DNA of 64,000 nucleotides. It comes from an uncultured Bacilli bacterium. GTDB taxonomy: Bacteria; Bacillota_I; Bacilli_A; RF39; UBA660. Made by a program: the position numbers and the translations under genes. Shown here in pieces: positions 15,442 through 25,300 of the stretch; within the stretch, counting starts at the first letter, position 1, and each line of letters starts with the position of its first letter. The stretch covers positions 54,306 to 118,305 of the forward strand of contig CAKORX010000005.1 in NCBI GenBank assembly GCA_934101645.1, in the 5' to 3' direction. A model generated the notes under the pieces. The model saw nothing but the letters and a program-made list of their open reading frames with translations. It was not told the DNA's origin and did no database searches.

Positions 15442-16689
15442 CTAATCCCTCTTGCTTAAAAAATACGTTACCGCAGACATTACCGAAAGCAACCCATATT
15501 CATATGAAAGTGAACCTTGCTGGTATATAATATATGGACTTCTAATAGGACCGTCACAAGAAAGTTCTATGGAAGATCCTTGAGTAAATGAACCACTTGC
15601 CATAATTATTTTATCTGCATAACCAGGCATATCACTTTTTTCAACTACAGCATTAGAATCTATTGGACTACTTTTTTGAATCCCAGTAGCATAGTTTATC
15701 ATGTCTTCTTCATTGCCAAAATAAATGTTTTGAACAATGTCCACCCTTTCATCATTATATTGTGGCTCAACATTATAACCTAATAATTCAAATAATCTAC
15801 TTGTAAAAATAGCAGTTTTTAGTGATGCTGAAACAGCATTTAAAGATAAATATAATCCTTGTAAAATGGATTTATTAGCTCCTAAAGATGGTCCTACATC
15901 AATTCCCTCACCAGGTAGATTTAATCTTTCGGCACATAAATTAATTAGCTCTTTCTTTCCCACTATATATGCACCATTCGAAGCTATTGCACCACCCAAG
16001 TTTTTTATTAATGAACCAACTACTACATCAGCTCCAACATCTGTAGGCTCCTTTGTAGACACAAACTCACAATAGCAATTATCTATCATAATTGTAGTAT
16101 TTGAACTAACATTTTTTATTGTCTTAATTATTTTTTCGATTTGTTCTATAGACATACTTTTCCTTGTACTATAGCCTTTTGAACGTTGAATTTCTACAAC
16201 TTTAACGAAAGAGGCAGATAACCTTTCAATAATTTTCTTTTCATCAAATTCATTATTTACTAAATCTATTTGTTCATAATTTATAGAAAAAGATTTTAAT
16301 GAACTTGGATTATCTTTAATTCCAATAACTTCATCAAGAGTATCATAAGGTTTACCAGTAATGCTTAAAAGTGTATCATTTGGTCTTAATAATGCAAATA
16401 AACAAACTGTTAATGCATGAGAACCAGATATAAATTGATTTCTTACTAAAGCAGCTTCTGCATGAAATATATTTGCATATACTTTTTCAATTTTTTCTCT
16501 GCCAATATCACCATAACCATAGCCTGTTGTCATGTTAAAATCAGTTTCAGAAACTTGCTCTTCTATAAAAGCATTAAGTACTTTTTGGCTGTTTTTAAAG
16601 ATTATTTCATCTACCTTATCAAGTTCTAATTTAATATCTTTATCTATTTGTTTTTTTAAATTATAAACTTTTTCACTTATTTCTAACAT
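15442..16689 (-). CDS. PLP-dependent methionine gamma-lyase family protein (YnbB-like)
   Basis: 415 residues. It opens with a helical ISEKVYNLKKQI segment followed by TTGYGYGDIGREKIEKVYA and RNQFISGSHALTVCLFALLRP, diagnostic of the family often called aluminium-resistance protein or methionine gamma-lyase family. PLP is expected on the Lys of GSLIKNLGGAIASNG. The fold is a Cys/Met-metabolism PLP transferase, but the true substrate is not established. It overlaps the upstream SDR gene by 7 bp, so the two are cotranscribed. Confidence 0.9.
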   Translation of the reverse strand: MLEISEKVYNLKKQIDKDIKLELDKVDEIIFKNSQKVLNAFIEEQVSETDFNMTTGYGYGDIGREKIEKVYANIFHAEAALVRNQFISGSHALTVCLFALLRPNDTLLSITGKPYDTLDEVIGIKDNPSSLKSFSINYEQIDLVNNEFDEKKIIERLSASFVKVVEIQRSKGYSTRKSMSIEQIEKIIKTIKNVSSNTTIMIDNCYCEFVSTKEPTDVGADVVVGSLIKNLGGAIASNGAYIVGKKELINLCAERLNLPGEGIDVGPSLGANKSILQGLYLSLNAVSASLKTAIFTSRLFELLGYNVEPQYNDERVDIVQNIYFGNEEDMINYATGIQKSSPIDSNAVVEKSDMPGYADKIIMASGSFTQGSSIELSCDGPIRSPYIIYQQGSLSYEYGLLSVMSAVTYFLSKRD

Positions 16690-17408
16690 AACTCTCCTCC
16701 ATCTACTCTAATTACTGCATTATTTATATAACTTGCATCATTTGCAACAAAGAAAACTACTTTAGCAATTTCCATTGGACTACCAAACCTTCCAAGCAGA
16801 ATATTTTTACTTAAACTTTCTTTTTCCCCTTCAGTTAATAAATCATTATGCTTTGTATTAACCCATCCAGGGCATATAGCATTTACTCTTATTTTCGGAG
16901 CAAAAGCCTTAGCATAATTATGGGTTAAGGATATAATTCCCGCTTTTGAAGCATCATAATCTATACTTTCAGGATAATACGAATCTATTGCATTAGTTGA
17001 AGAAATGTTTATAATTGAACCTTCATCCATTATTTTTGAAAAATATTTTGTTATCATAAATGTTCCTACTAAATTAGTGTTGATAACTTGTTTAAATTCT
17101 TCAACCGTTTTTTTATCTAAAAAATTATCCTTTGCAATACCTGCATTATTAATTAAAACATCTATTTTTGGAAAATCTTTTTTTACATTTTCAAAAAACT
17201 TTATTACTTCATTTTCATTTGATACATCACATTTATAAGTTAAACATTTTACGTTAAATTTTTTTCTTATTTCTTCTTTTAAAATATTTGCCTGCTGTAT
17301 GCTAGTATTATAATTAATAATTACGTCATACCCATTACTCGCAAATATTTGTGCACATGATGCTCCTATTCCTTTTGAAGCTCCCGTTATTAACACAACT
17401 TTATTCAT
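16683..17408 (-). CDS. Short-chain dehydrogenase/reductase (FabG-like)
   Basis: 241 residues from the ATG at 17406-17408, which has GGAGG upstream. N-terminal nucleotide site TGASKGIGASC, then NNAG (INNAGIAKDN), catalytic Ser (NISSTNA), YxxxK (YDASKAG) and the C-terminal ICPGWVNTKHN. It most resembles 3-oxoacyl-ACP reductase, but many SDRs share these motifs and no fatty-acid genes are near. Pairing with the PLP enzyme suggests a shared, unidentified metabolite. Confidence 0.9.
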   Translation of the reverse strand: MNKVVLITGASKGIGASCAQIFASNGYDVIINYNTSIQQANILKEEIRKKFNVKCLTYKCDVSNENEVIKFFENVKKDFPKIDVLINNAGIAKDNFLDKKTVEEFKQVINTNLVGTFMITKYFSKIMDEGSIINISSTNAIDSYYPESIDYDASKAGIISLTHNYAKAFAPKIRVNAICPGWVNTKHNDLLTEGEKESLSKNILLGRFGSPMEIAKVVFFVANDASYINNAVIRVDGGELC

Positions 17409-17425
17409 ATATATTTTCCTCCAAA

Positions 17426-17454
17426 ACAAAAAACATTATAACATAAGTTATAAC
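17426..17454 (-). terminator. Terminator after rsmA
   Basis: Minus-strand stem TTATAAC / GTTATAA with loop TTAT, followed by TGTTTTTTG. It overlaps the last rsmA codons. The stem is AT-rich, so strength is uncertain. Confidence 0.6.
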
Positions 17455-18209
17455 ATTTTACTAATTTCTATAAAGATTTCTTCGTTAATTTGCTCTGCTC
17501 TAACATTTTCATTAAAACCATATTTTGCTAAAATAGAGAAAACTTTATTAAAATTATCAACTCCAATATTATTCTTTAGTGTCTTTCTCTTTTGAGAAAA
17601 AGCAAGCTTTAAAAAGTTAAAATATTTTTCTTCATCAATATTTAAATTTCTGTTTTTAGGAACAAATGAAATAACCTTGCTATCAACTTTTGGTACTGGT
17701 GAAAAATTATTTTTTCCAACAAAAATTTCGTCTTTAACTTCATAATAATAATTTAAATATACAGTAAAATAACCATATTCTTTATTACCTGGCATACTTG
17801 TAAATCTATCAGCCACCTCTTTTTGAACCATAAAAACCATTTTCGAAGGTTTTATTTTTGAAGTAACGTACTCAATAATTGGTGTTGTAATATAGTAAGG
17901 TAGGTTTCCAATAACATATATTTTATTATACCCTTTAGATATTTCATTTAAATCAATTTTCAATATATCATTAAAAATGATATCACAACTATCTGAATTA
18001 TAAACATCTAAATATTTATGCATATCAGTATCTATCTCTATGCATTTTAAATAACCATCCTTGTGTATTAAGTATTTAGTTAAAGCACCTTTACCAGGAC
18101 CAATTTCTATTATTAAATCGTTTTCATTAGTGTCTACTAAATCTGTAATATTCTTAATTATTTGTTCATTTATTAGAAAATTTTGTCCGAATTTCTTCTT
18201 AGCTTTCAT
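17448..18209 (-). CDS. rsmA: 16S rRNA dimethyladenosine transferase RsmA/KsgA
   Basis: 253 residues. KKFGQNFLINEQIIKNI, the SAM-binding IEIGPGKGALTKYL and the catalytic NLPYYITTPI are all present. It dimethylates two adenines in the 3' hairpin of 16S rRNA and acts as an assembly checkpoint. It overlaps the upstream 3D-domain gene by 11 bp. As in B. subtilis it stands close to yabG and veg. Confidence 0.97.
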   Translation of the reverse strand: MKAKKKFGQNFLINEQIIKNITDLVDTNENDLIIEIGPGKGALTKYLIHKDGYLKCIEIDTDMHKYLDVYNSDSCDIIFNDILKIDLNEISKGYNKIYVIGNLPYYITTPIIEYVTSKIKPSKMVFMVQKEVADRFTSMPGNKEYGYFTVYLNYYYEVKDEIFVGKNNFSPVPKVDSKVISFVPKNRNLNIDEEKYFNFLKLAFSQKRKTLKNNIGVDNFNKVFSILAKYGFNENVRAEQINEEIFIEISKML

Positions 18210-18735
18210 CTAACCAACCATTTCTTAAAACATCATAAGTAATTTTATATCTACCAATATGGCTTACCGCATATTCATAATCTGGAGCTAAAAAATCTAG
18301 ATCATTTCCTGGAACTCCTCTATCTAAAACTATTGCTATTACAGGATCACTAGATATTTTAGGAGCGGAAAATCTTACAATAGTTCCACATGGAAGATTA
18401 GCACTTGAAGCAACAATATTTACATTTCCATAATCTTTATCATTATAGGTATATGTTCCATCAGTAATATTATAATTACTTAAACAAGCCAAAGTTCCAC
18501 CACATAAAGGACAATTATAAATATAACCTGTTAAGTCTCCAGTATATGTATCTTTTGCACTATATAATGCATCATAATCAAATTCATCAATTTTTAAAGC
18601 CATAGTAGCTTCATCAACTGTTTTATTTGGATTATTATTATGAACTTTAGATTCATAAACAAAACTATTTGTAAAAGTAGTAAAAATTATTAAAATTAAT
18701 AAAATTAATTTTATACCTTTAAACATCTTCTTCAT
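18199..18735 (-). CDS. Secreted 3D-domain protein (YabE-like)
   Basis: 178 residues from the ATG preceded by AGAGG. Residues 1-27 form a signal peptide or anchor (KLILLILIIFTTFTNSF). A cysteine pair (NCPLCGGTLAC) leads into the C-terminal 3D domain, with its Asp-rich pocket in VLDRGVPGNDLDFLAP; 3D domains of YabE, Rpf and MltA enzymes cut glycan strands. It occupies the place of B. subtilis yabE ahead of ksgA, but lacks the DUF348 and G5 regions and is much shorter. rnmV is absent between them. Confidence 0.85.
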   Translation of the reverse strand: MKKMFKGIKLILLILIIFTTFTNSFVYESKVHNNNPNKTVDEATMALKIDEFDYDALYSAKDTYTGDLTGYIYNCPLCGGTLACLSNYNITDGTYTYNDKDYGNVNIVASSANLPCGTIVRFSAPKISSDPVIAIVLDRGVPGNDLDFLAPDYEYAVSHIGRYKITYDVLRNGWLDES

Positions 18736-18757
18736 TTTATCCTCTTTTATAACTAAT

Positions 18758-18786
18758 ATTATAGCATTTGCATAAATTCTTGTAAA
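18758..18786 (-). promoter_or_regulatory. Promoter of the 3D-domain protein and rsmA
   Basis: Minus-strand -35 TTTACA (18781-18786), 17 bp spacer, -10 TATAAT (18758-18763) with an extended TGC immediately before it. It starts right after the tatD terminator. Confidence 0.8.
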
Positions 18787-18791
18787 CAATT

Positions 18792-18822
18792 AAAAAAATA
18801 TATGACTTTTCATCATATATTT
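18792..18822 (-). terminator. Terminator after tatD
   Basis: Minus-strand stem AAATATATGA / TCATATATTT around a 7-base loop, followed by TTTT. It ends the dut-metG-tatD transcript. Confidence 0.8.
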
Positions 18823-19565
18823 AAATTAAATATCTTTTTAACGTTGCTATTAGTACTTTTAAGTAGTTCTTCTTTAGAAATATTTAAATTTGCACATATA
18901 AATTCAATTATATATTTAATGTTTCCAGGATAATTTTGTTTACCTCTTAAAGGAACTGGGGTTAAATATGGACTATCAGTTTCTAAAACGAAATAATCTA
19001 TACCAATACTTTTTACTACTTCAATAAGATTACAATTTTTAAATGTGATAACACCATTTATTCCAAGTACAAATCCCATTTTAATATATTCTTTTGCGGT
19101 TTCTAATGAACCAGAAAATGAATGAATAACTCCAATAACTTTATGTTTCTTTAACATTTTTATTGTATCATCTGTAGCATTTCTAGAATGAATTACTACA
19201 GGAAGATTATATTTTTCTGCTAAACATAATTGATAATCAAATATCTTAATTTGCTTTTCTTTATCAAAATTATCATAGTGATAATCTAAACCAATTTCAC
19301 CAATACCAATTACCTGATTATTCTTTATCTCATCTTCCAATACATTTAAATCATTTTGTGTAATATCTTCCGCAATTTCAGGATGATACCCAATTACTCC
19401 AAAAATATCCTTATTATTAATCATTGAAAGAACTTCACTATTGCTATTTTTATCGCAACCAGCATCTATAAAATAAGAAATCCCATCATTTTTCGAAAGA
19501 TTAATTATATTATTTATATCATCATAATATTCTTTATAAAGATGACAATGTGTATCAAAAAACAT
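18813..19565 (-). CDS. tatD: TatD family metal-dependent DNase
   Basis: 250 residues. Metal ligands are visible in FFDTHCHL (HxH), IGEIGLDYHYD, VIHSRNA, VIHSFSG and ETDSPYL. TatD enzymes are Mg-dependent 3'-5' exonucleases; some act as D-aminoacyl-tRNA deacylases. It lies 2 bp after metG, the usual metG-tatD pair of Firmicutes. Confidence 0.96.
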   Translation of the reverse strand: MFFDTHCHLYKEYYDDINNIINLSKNDGISYFIDAGCDKNSNSEVLSMINNKDIFGVIGYHPEIAEDITQNDLNVLEDEIKNNQVIGIGEIGLDYHYDNFDKEKQIKIFDYQLCLAEKYNLPVVIHSRNATDDTIKMLKKHKVIGVIHSFSGSLETAKEYIKMGFVLGINGVITFKNCNLIEVVKSIGIDYFVLETDSPYLTPVPLRGKQNYPGNIKYIIEFICANLNISKEELLKSTNSNVKKIFNLNI

Positions 19566-19567
19566 AA

Positions 19568-21100
19568 TTACTTTTCTATTCTAGCAAATAATACTTCAGC
19601 TTGACCCACTTCATTAGGCGCTGGGTATTCTCCAAAAGTATTAATTGTCTCAAAAGATGTTTTGTTTGTATTTAATTGTTTAAAGATTTTTTCTGAAGTT
19701 TCAGGTAGAAATGCTTGAAGTAAAACAGCTCCAATTCTAATACATTCTACTAAATTATATAGAACTGTTGCAAGTCTTTCTTTTTTGCTTTCATCTTTAG
19801 CAAGTACCCAAGGAGTAGTATCATCAATATATTTATTACACTTTCTAAATAATTCAAAGATTGAATCTATTGCATTGGCTATTTCAAGTTTGTCCATATA
19901 TGTAGTAGTTTTTTCTTTTAATGTAGTTGCATAATTAATCAAATTTTCATCAACTGGTTCATATAACTTAGGATTTGTTACTTCACCAGAAAAATATTTA
20001 TTTATCATGCCAATACTTCTATTAACAAGATTCCCTAAAACGTTAGCAAGATCTGCGTTTGTACGTGTTACTAAGGCATCCTCAGAAAAATTTCCATCAC
20101 TACCAAATGGTACTTCTCTTAATGCATAATATCTGACAGCATCTACTCCGTAATCTTTAATATATTCACGAGGGTCTTTATAATTTCCTAAACTTTTTGA
20201 TATTTTACCACCATTTATTACTAACCATCCGTGGCCAAATACTTTCTTAGGCAATGGTAAATCTAAAGCCATTAACATGATTGGCCATATTATTGTATGA
20301 AAACGAACTATTTCTTTTCCCACAATATGTAAATCCGCAGGCCAATACTTTTTAAATAGTTCATCATTATTAGTTAAATATCCTAATGCTGAAATATAAT
20401 TTGATAATGCATCAATCCATACATATACAACATGTTTTTCATCAAATGAAACAGGTATTCCCCACTTAAATGAAGTACGAGAAACACATAAATCTTCAAG
20501 GCCTGGTTTAATAAAATTGTTTATCATTTCATTTTTACGTGACACCGGTTCAATAAAATCTGGATGACTTTCTAAAAATTCCTCTAAACGTTTTTGATAA
20601 TTTGATAGTTTAAAAAAATATGCTTCTTCTTTAACTAAATGAACTTCACGATGGCAATCTGGGCAACAACCATTTTCGTCTAATTGAGTTTCGGTCCAAA
20701 ACGATTCGCATGGCGTACAATATAATCCTTGATATTCACCTTTATAAATATCATTTTGATCATATAATTTTTTGAATATTTTTTGAACAACCTCTTCATG
20801 AATAGGATCAGTAGTCCTAATAAATTTGTCATATGATATATCTAAGCTCTTCCATAAATCCTTTGCATTATCAACTATTTTATCAACATATTCTTTTGGT
20901 GTAACTCCATGTTCTAATGCTTTTTTTTCAATTTTTTGGCCATGCTCATCAGTTCCAGTTAAGAAAAAGGTATCATAACCATCCAAACGTTTATAACGTG
21001 CTATAGCATCTGCAATAATTGTTGTATAACAATGGCCAATATGAAAGTTATCAGATGGATAGTAAATCGGTGTTGTTAAGTAAAATTTTTTATTTGTCAT
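19568..21100 (-). CDS. metG: Methionyl-tRNA synthetase
   Basis: 510 residues. Class I signatures are FHIGH (20-23) and KISKSLGN near 300. A four-Cys zinc knuckle is seen in YCTPCESFW and CCPDCHREV. TGTDEHGQKIEKKA and the anticodon-reading helical domain follow. It lacks the C-terminal tRNA-binding (EMAP-II) domain found in the about 660-residue B. subtilis enzyme; the stop is clean, so this is a natural short form. It lies 1 bp after dut and under the T-box leader. Confidence 0.97.
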   Translation of the reverse strand: MTNKKFYLTTPIYYPSDNFHIGHCYTTIIADAIARYKRLDGYDTFFLTGTDEHGQKIEKKALEHGVTPKEYVDKIVDNAKDLWKSLDISYDKFIRTTDPIHEEVVQKIFKKLYDQNDIYKGEYQGLYCTPCESFWTETQLDENGCCPDCHREVHLVKEEAYFFKLSNYQKRLEEFLESHPDFIEPVSRKNEMINNFIKPGLEDLCVSRTSFKWGIPVSFDEKHVVYVWIDALSNYISALGYLTNNDELFKKYWPADLHIVGKEIVRFHTIIWPIMLMALDLPLPKKVFGHGWLVINGGKISKSLGNYKDPREYIKDYGVDAVRYYALREVPFGSDGNFSEDALVTRTNADLANVLGNLVNRSIGMINKYFSGEVTNPKLYEPVDENLINYATTLKEKTTTYMDKLEIANAIDSIFELFRKCNKYIDDTTPWVLAKDESKKERLATVLYNLVECIRIGAVLLQAFLPETSEKIFKQLNTNKTSFETINTFGEYPAPNEVGQAEVLFARIEK

Positions 21101-21101
21101 T

Positions 21102-21581
21102 TTATCCCTCCTTATTTGTACTACCTATGCCACCAGTTCTTTTAACATTATTTTCTTCACCACAAGTTAAATAATTAAGAATTATACCTTGTACATAAGC
21201 ATCGCCAGCATTAATTACAAACTCTTTATCTCCCTCATTTTGAAGTGCTACATACATATGTCCTTCGTTTGATTCATTATTGTAATAATCTGCATCTATA
21301 ATACCTACTTGATTACATAATCTTATATTATATTTAAATCCCATGCTACTTCTTACCACAAGCATTAAAAATTCGTTATCTTGTAACTTAACTTTATACC
21401 CTGTAGGTATTTTTACTATTTCTCCTGGTTTAATTGTAATGTTTCTAAATGCTATAAAATCATAACCAGCACTTTTACCAGTTTTTCTTTTAGGAAGAAC
21501 TATACTATCATATAAATTCTTATCATCAGCAACTGCTTTTTTAAACTCCTCATAACTTATTTTTTCAAATCCTCTTTCCAT
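21102..21581 (-). CDS. dut: dUTP diphosphatase
   Basis: 159 residues. Motifs: AGYDF (I), VVRSSMGFK (II, with the RSS triad), GIIDADYYN (III, catalytic Asp), QNEGDKEFVINAGDAYVQGI (IV) and the C-terminal RTGGIGST (V, P-loop-like). It hydrolyses dUTP to dUMP. There is an insertion after motif III (NESNEGHMY). The ATG at 21579-21581 has AAAGGAG upstream. It is the first gene behind the T-box, ahead of metG, an unusual place for dut. Confidence 0.93.
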   Translation of the reverse strand: MERGFEKISYEEFKKAVADDKNLYDSIVLPKRKTGKSAGYDFIAFRNITIKPGEIVKIPTGYKVKLQDNEFLMLVVRSSMGFKYNIRLCNQVGIIDADYYNNESNEGHMYVALQNEGDKEFVINAGDAYVQGIILNYLTCGEENNVKRTGGIGSTNKEG

Positions 21582-21597
21582 ATAAACTCCTTTCAAT

Positions 21598-21800
21598 AAA
21601 AAAAACATGAACTAAAGGACGAATTATTATAAATCCGCGGTACCACCTTAATTCATGAATTTCATGCTCTTTAAACGATAAGGGAATTACCCGTAAATTA
21701 CTCCAGACTCACAAAATAGATATTTTTATTCTTTTTCCACCTATTAAAGAACTCTCTTTAAAAAAATAATCTATAAATCTTTCCTTCTTCGCATTTACAA
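21598..21800 (-). promoter_or_regulatory. T-box riboswitch leader
   Basis: The minus strand carries the T-box sequence AAGGTGGTACCGCGG (21635-21649). The alternative terminator pairs ATGAATTAAGG with CCTTTAGTTCAT and is followed by eight T at 21598-21605. Stem I shows AGAGAG, then a TTCTTT / AAAGAA apical helix with GGTGG in its loop, and CTGGAGTAA closes its 3' side. Uncharged tRNA pairing to the T-box should stop termination and switch on dut-metG-tatD. The specifier could not be assigned (see findings). Confidence 0.92.
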
Positions 21801-21819
21801 GTAAATATTAACATATTAT

Positions 21820-22308
21820 TTATTTATTTTCAATAATTTTTGTCACAACATTACCAATGATTTTTTCTTCACTAGAAAATATCGTTTCTTTATAAAAAAT
21901 TAATAAACCAACAATATCACTATCTATAATTATTGGATATATTAAAAAATAACCCTTTAATCCATTTATTAGATCTACATTGTTACTTTCATATTTTTTT
22001 CTTTCTTCAATAAAGTTTAATAAATTATTGTCAAGTTTTTCATTAAGCAACTGTCCATCAGTAATAAAATGCTCTTTATTTGTTACAAACATTTTAATAT
22101 TTGCATAACTTTCTACGATTATGGTTAGTTTATTAGCAAAATCCTTAATTAATCCAGATTTTTCATATTTTTTTAAAACTATATTAGCATTATCAATAAA
22201 TATTTCTAGATCATCATTACTATGTATACTTAATACATTTCTTATTTCCTTAGGAATAACTATTCTTCCTAGTTCATCAATCTTTCTTACTATACCAGTA
22301 TTTTTCAA
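21820..22308 (-). CDS. spoVT: Stage V sporulation regulator SpoVT (AbrB family)
   Basis: 162 residues. The N-terminal AbrB swapped-hairpin DNA-binding domain reads KNTGIVRKIDELGRIVIPKE, followed by a GAF-like sensor half. SpoVT tunes sigma-G genes in the forespore. Reading from the TTG at 22306-22308 gives MKNTGIVRKIDELGR, which aligns directly with B. subtilis MKATGIVRRIDDLGR and leaves GAGGTG 5 bases upstream; the GTG two codons earlier lies inside the ribosome site. It follows mfd, as in B. subtilis. Confidence 0.94.
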   Translation of the reverse strand: MKNTGIVRKIDELGRIVIPKEIRNVLSIHSNDDLEIFIDNANIVLKKYEKSGLIKDFANKLTIIVESYANIKMFVTNKEHFITDGQLLNEKLDNNLLNFIEERKKYESNNVDLINGLKGYFLIYPIIIDSDIVGLLIFYKETIFSSEEKIIGNVVTKIIENK

Positions 22309-22335
22309 AAACACACCTCATTTATAGTGTGCTTT
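22302..22335 (-). terminator. Hairpin between mfd and spoVT that buries the spoVT ribosome site
   Basis: Minus-strand CACAC / GTGTG stem extended by AAAAGC-type pairs, followed by TTTTT. It could end mfd transcription. The downstream arm includes part of GAGGTG, the spoVT Shine-Dalgarno, so it may instead damp spoVT translation. Which role applies cannot be told from sequence. Confidence 0.5.
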
Positions 22336-22353
22336 TTTTTAATATTTATATAC

Positions 22354-25300
22354 CTATAATAATGTGTTTAATAACCTTACTAAGTATCTAATGAAATGTT
22401 CTGGTAAAGATTTATAATATAAAGTAATTGTAATACATTCATGTTTATATGCTAAGTTAAAATTATTACTAATGCTTAATGCATTATATAAAAGTTTATC
22501 TCCTTTTACTTTGCTTGATAATTCTTTTGGCAAAATAATTTCTATTAATCTATCAGTTTGACGTACTTTATTAATGCCTAACTTTTTAGCAATTTTTTCA
22601 AACCATTCTTCATACATATAGTCTTCAGTTTTCTCGTCAATCTTACCAAATCTGTCTTGAATTTTCTCTTTAATTTCAAGTAGTTTATCATAACTATCTA
22701 TTTCATTAATCATTTGATGAATTTCAATTTTAATAGTTTCATCATCAACATATTTATCATCAATATGAGTATCTATATTTATTAACGCTTGATCATTATC
22801 ACTATCTTCTTCTACATAAATACCCTTAACTTTTTTAAGTTCATCTTCGATCATTTTTGTATATAAAGAAACCCCTACTGAGTCTACAAAACCTGCTTGT
22901 GAGGAACCAAAAATATCACCAGATCCTCTTATTGATAAATCTCTCATGGCAATTTTGTAACCACTACCTAAGGCCGTAAATTCTTTTAAAGCCTGAAGTC
23001 TTTTTATTGCTATGTCATTTAACATTTTCATTTTATTATATAGTAAAAAAGCATAGCCAATTTTGTCACTTCTTCCAACACGACCACGAAGTTGATATAA
23101 CTGGGAAAGTCCAAAATGATCTGCATCATATACAATAAGAGTGTTTGCATTTGCTATATCAATACCATTTTCGATAATCGTAGTACAAATTAAAATGTCA
23201 AATTTATGATTGGTAAAATCATTCATTATAATATCAAGTTCATCTTTGTTCATTGTACCAAAAGCAAATCTAATTTTTGCATCTGGAACTAATTTTTGAA
23301 TTTCAGAAGCTTTACCTTCCAAACCTGCAATATTGTTATATAAAATATATACTTGACCATCTCTACTTAACTCTTTATAAATAGCATCTTTTACTACATA
23401 ATTGTCTTCACTAGTAACATACGTTTGAACTGGATATCTATTGCTGGGCGCAGTTTCAATTATTGAAAGATTTCTAAGCCCTGATAAAGCCATCTTAAGT
23501 GTTCTTGGTATTGGCGTTGCAGACAAGGTTAAAACATTAATATCATTTTTTAATTCTTTAATTTTTTCTTTGTGTTTCACGCCAAATCTTTGCTCTTCAT
23601 CAATTATTAACAAACCTAGTTTTTTATATTTAATTTTATCATTAAAGATTTTGTGAGTTCCAAAAAGTATATCAATTGTTCCCTTCTCAAGGCCTTGTAA
23701 TATTTTTTTTTCTTCTTTTGACGTCGTAAATCTATTATATAATTTTATATTTACAGGCCATGAAGCAAATCTTTTTAAAGCTACATTATATTGTTGTTTT
23801 GATAAAATAGTTGTTGGACATAAATAAATGACTTGTTTGTTATTTAAAACTGCCTTAAACATAGTTCTTAAGGCAACTTCAGTTTTTCCAAAGCCAACAT
23901 CACCGCATAATAATCTATCCATTGGATTTCCACTTGATAAATCTTCCGTAATATCATTAATGGCTTTTTGTTGGTCAGGCGTTAAATCATAGGTAAATTC
24001 TTTAGCAAATATTAACTCCTCTTCATAAAATTTATATGGTTCAACTTTAACAGCAATTCGTTTTTGATATAAATCAATAAGTTCTTCCGTAATATCTTTA
24101 ATTTTTGATTCAACATATTTTCTAGTTTTTAGCCAAGAAGACGAGTTAAGTCTATTTAATTTGGGTTTTATACCATCTTTGTCTGAATATTTGTATATAG
24201 TTTCAATTTTCTGCACAGGTACATAAATCTTGTCATTATCCATATATAATAGCTGAATATAATCTTTTGTTATATTACCACTAGTTAAACTTACTATACC
24301 ATTATAAATTCCAATTCCATGATTAATATGAACTACATAATCACCCTTGTTAAGTTCATTATAATCAGTTATTTTCTTGCCACCATATAAGTTATTTTGA
24401 TATTTGTAATCTCTTTTTACTTCATCAATATCATATTCACCGATGACAACATATGATTCAAAAATAAAACCATGATTTATTTTTTGTTTAATAATTTTTA
24501 CATCAGAAAACAGTTTTTTAATATTTTTAATCTCTTGTTCATTTGATAAGCAAAATATAACTTGTTTTTTTTCTTTAATCCAATTTTTTACTTTAGTTTC
24601 CAAAAGATTTAAATCGTTATTAAAATTTTCAACTTGAAATGATTTGTATTCAATGTCCTTATTAGATGTTCTAAAAGTATTCAAACTTAATTCATATTTT
24701 ACTAATATATCATTTAAATTAAACATTAAATCTTCTTTTACATCATTATCTTTCTTATATTCTAAAATTTCTTCTGAAAGTTTTTTGTATGCAGCTTCTA
24801 TTTGAGGCTTTTCAATATTAACTACAATGGGATCCTCTAAATAATCATATACTGATATGACATTTTTAGTTTTAATTTCATCTACTGGTTTTATTATTAT
24901 GTTATCAACTTTATTAATAGTCATTTGACTTGTTTCATCAAAATACCTTATCCCAATTATTTTATCATCATCTAATTCAATTCTTAATGGATGTACTTCA
25001 TTTATAGGAAAAATATCTATTACCATTCCACGTACAGAAAAATCTCCTGTAGCAGTGGTAATTGAATCCTTATGATAGCCCATATTGATTAATTTTTCTA
25101 TTACATCATTTCGATTTATTTCTTCATTAATTCTAATTTTAATAATATTTTTTGAAATTTCTTCTTTACTTGGCAAGTACATTAAATATGCCATTAAATT
25201 ACATATAATAATATGTGATGACGAGTTTATTTTATCTAATGTATTTAACCTTGTTAGTTTTAATTCCGGAGATGCTGCTACCATCGAAGAAACAAAATCA

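Noticed and set aside
19568..21100. metG truncated pseudogene because the C-terminal domain is missing
   Set aside because: Short MetRS lacking that domain are natural, all catalytic motifs are intact and the operon continues normally.
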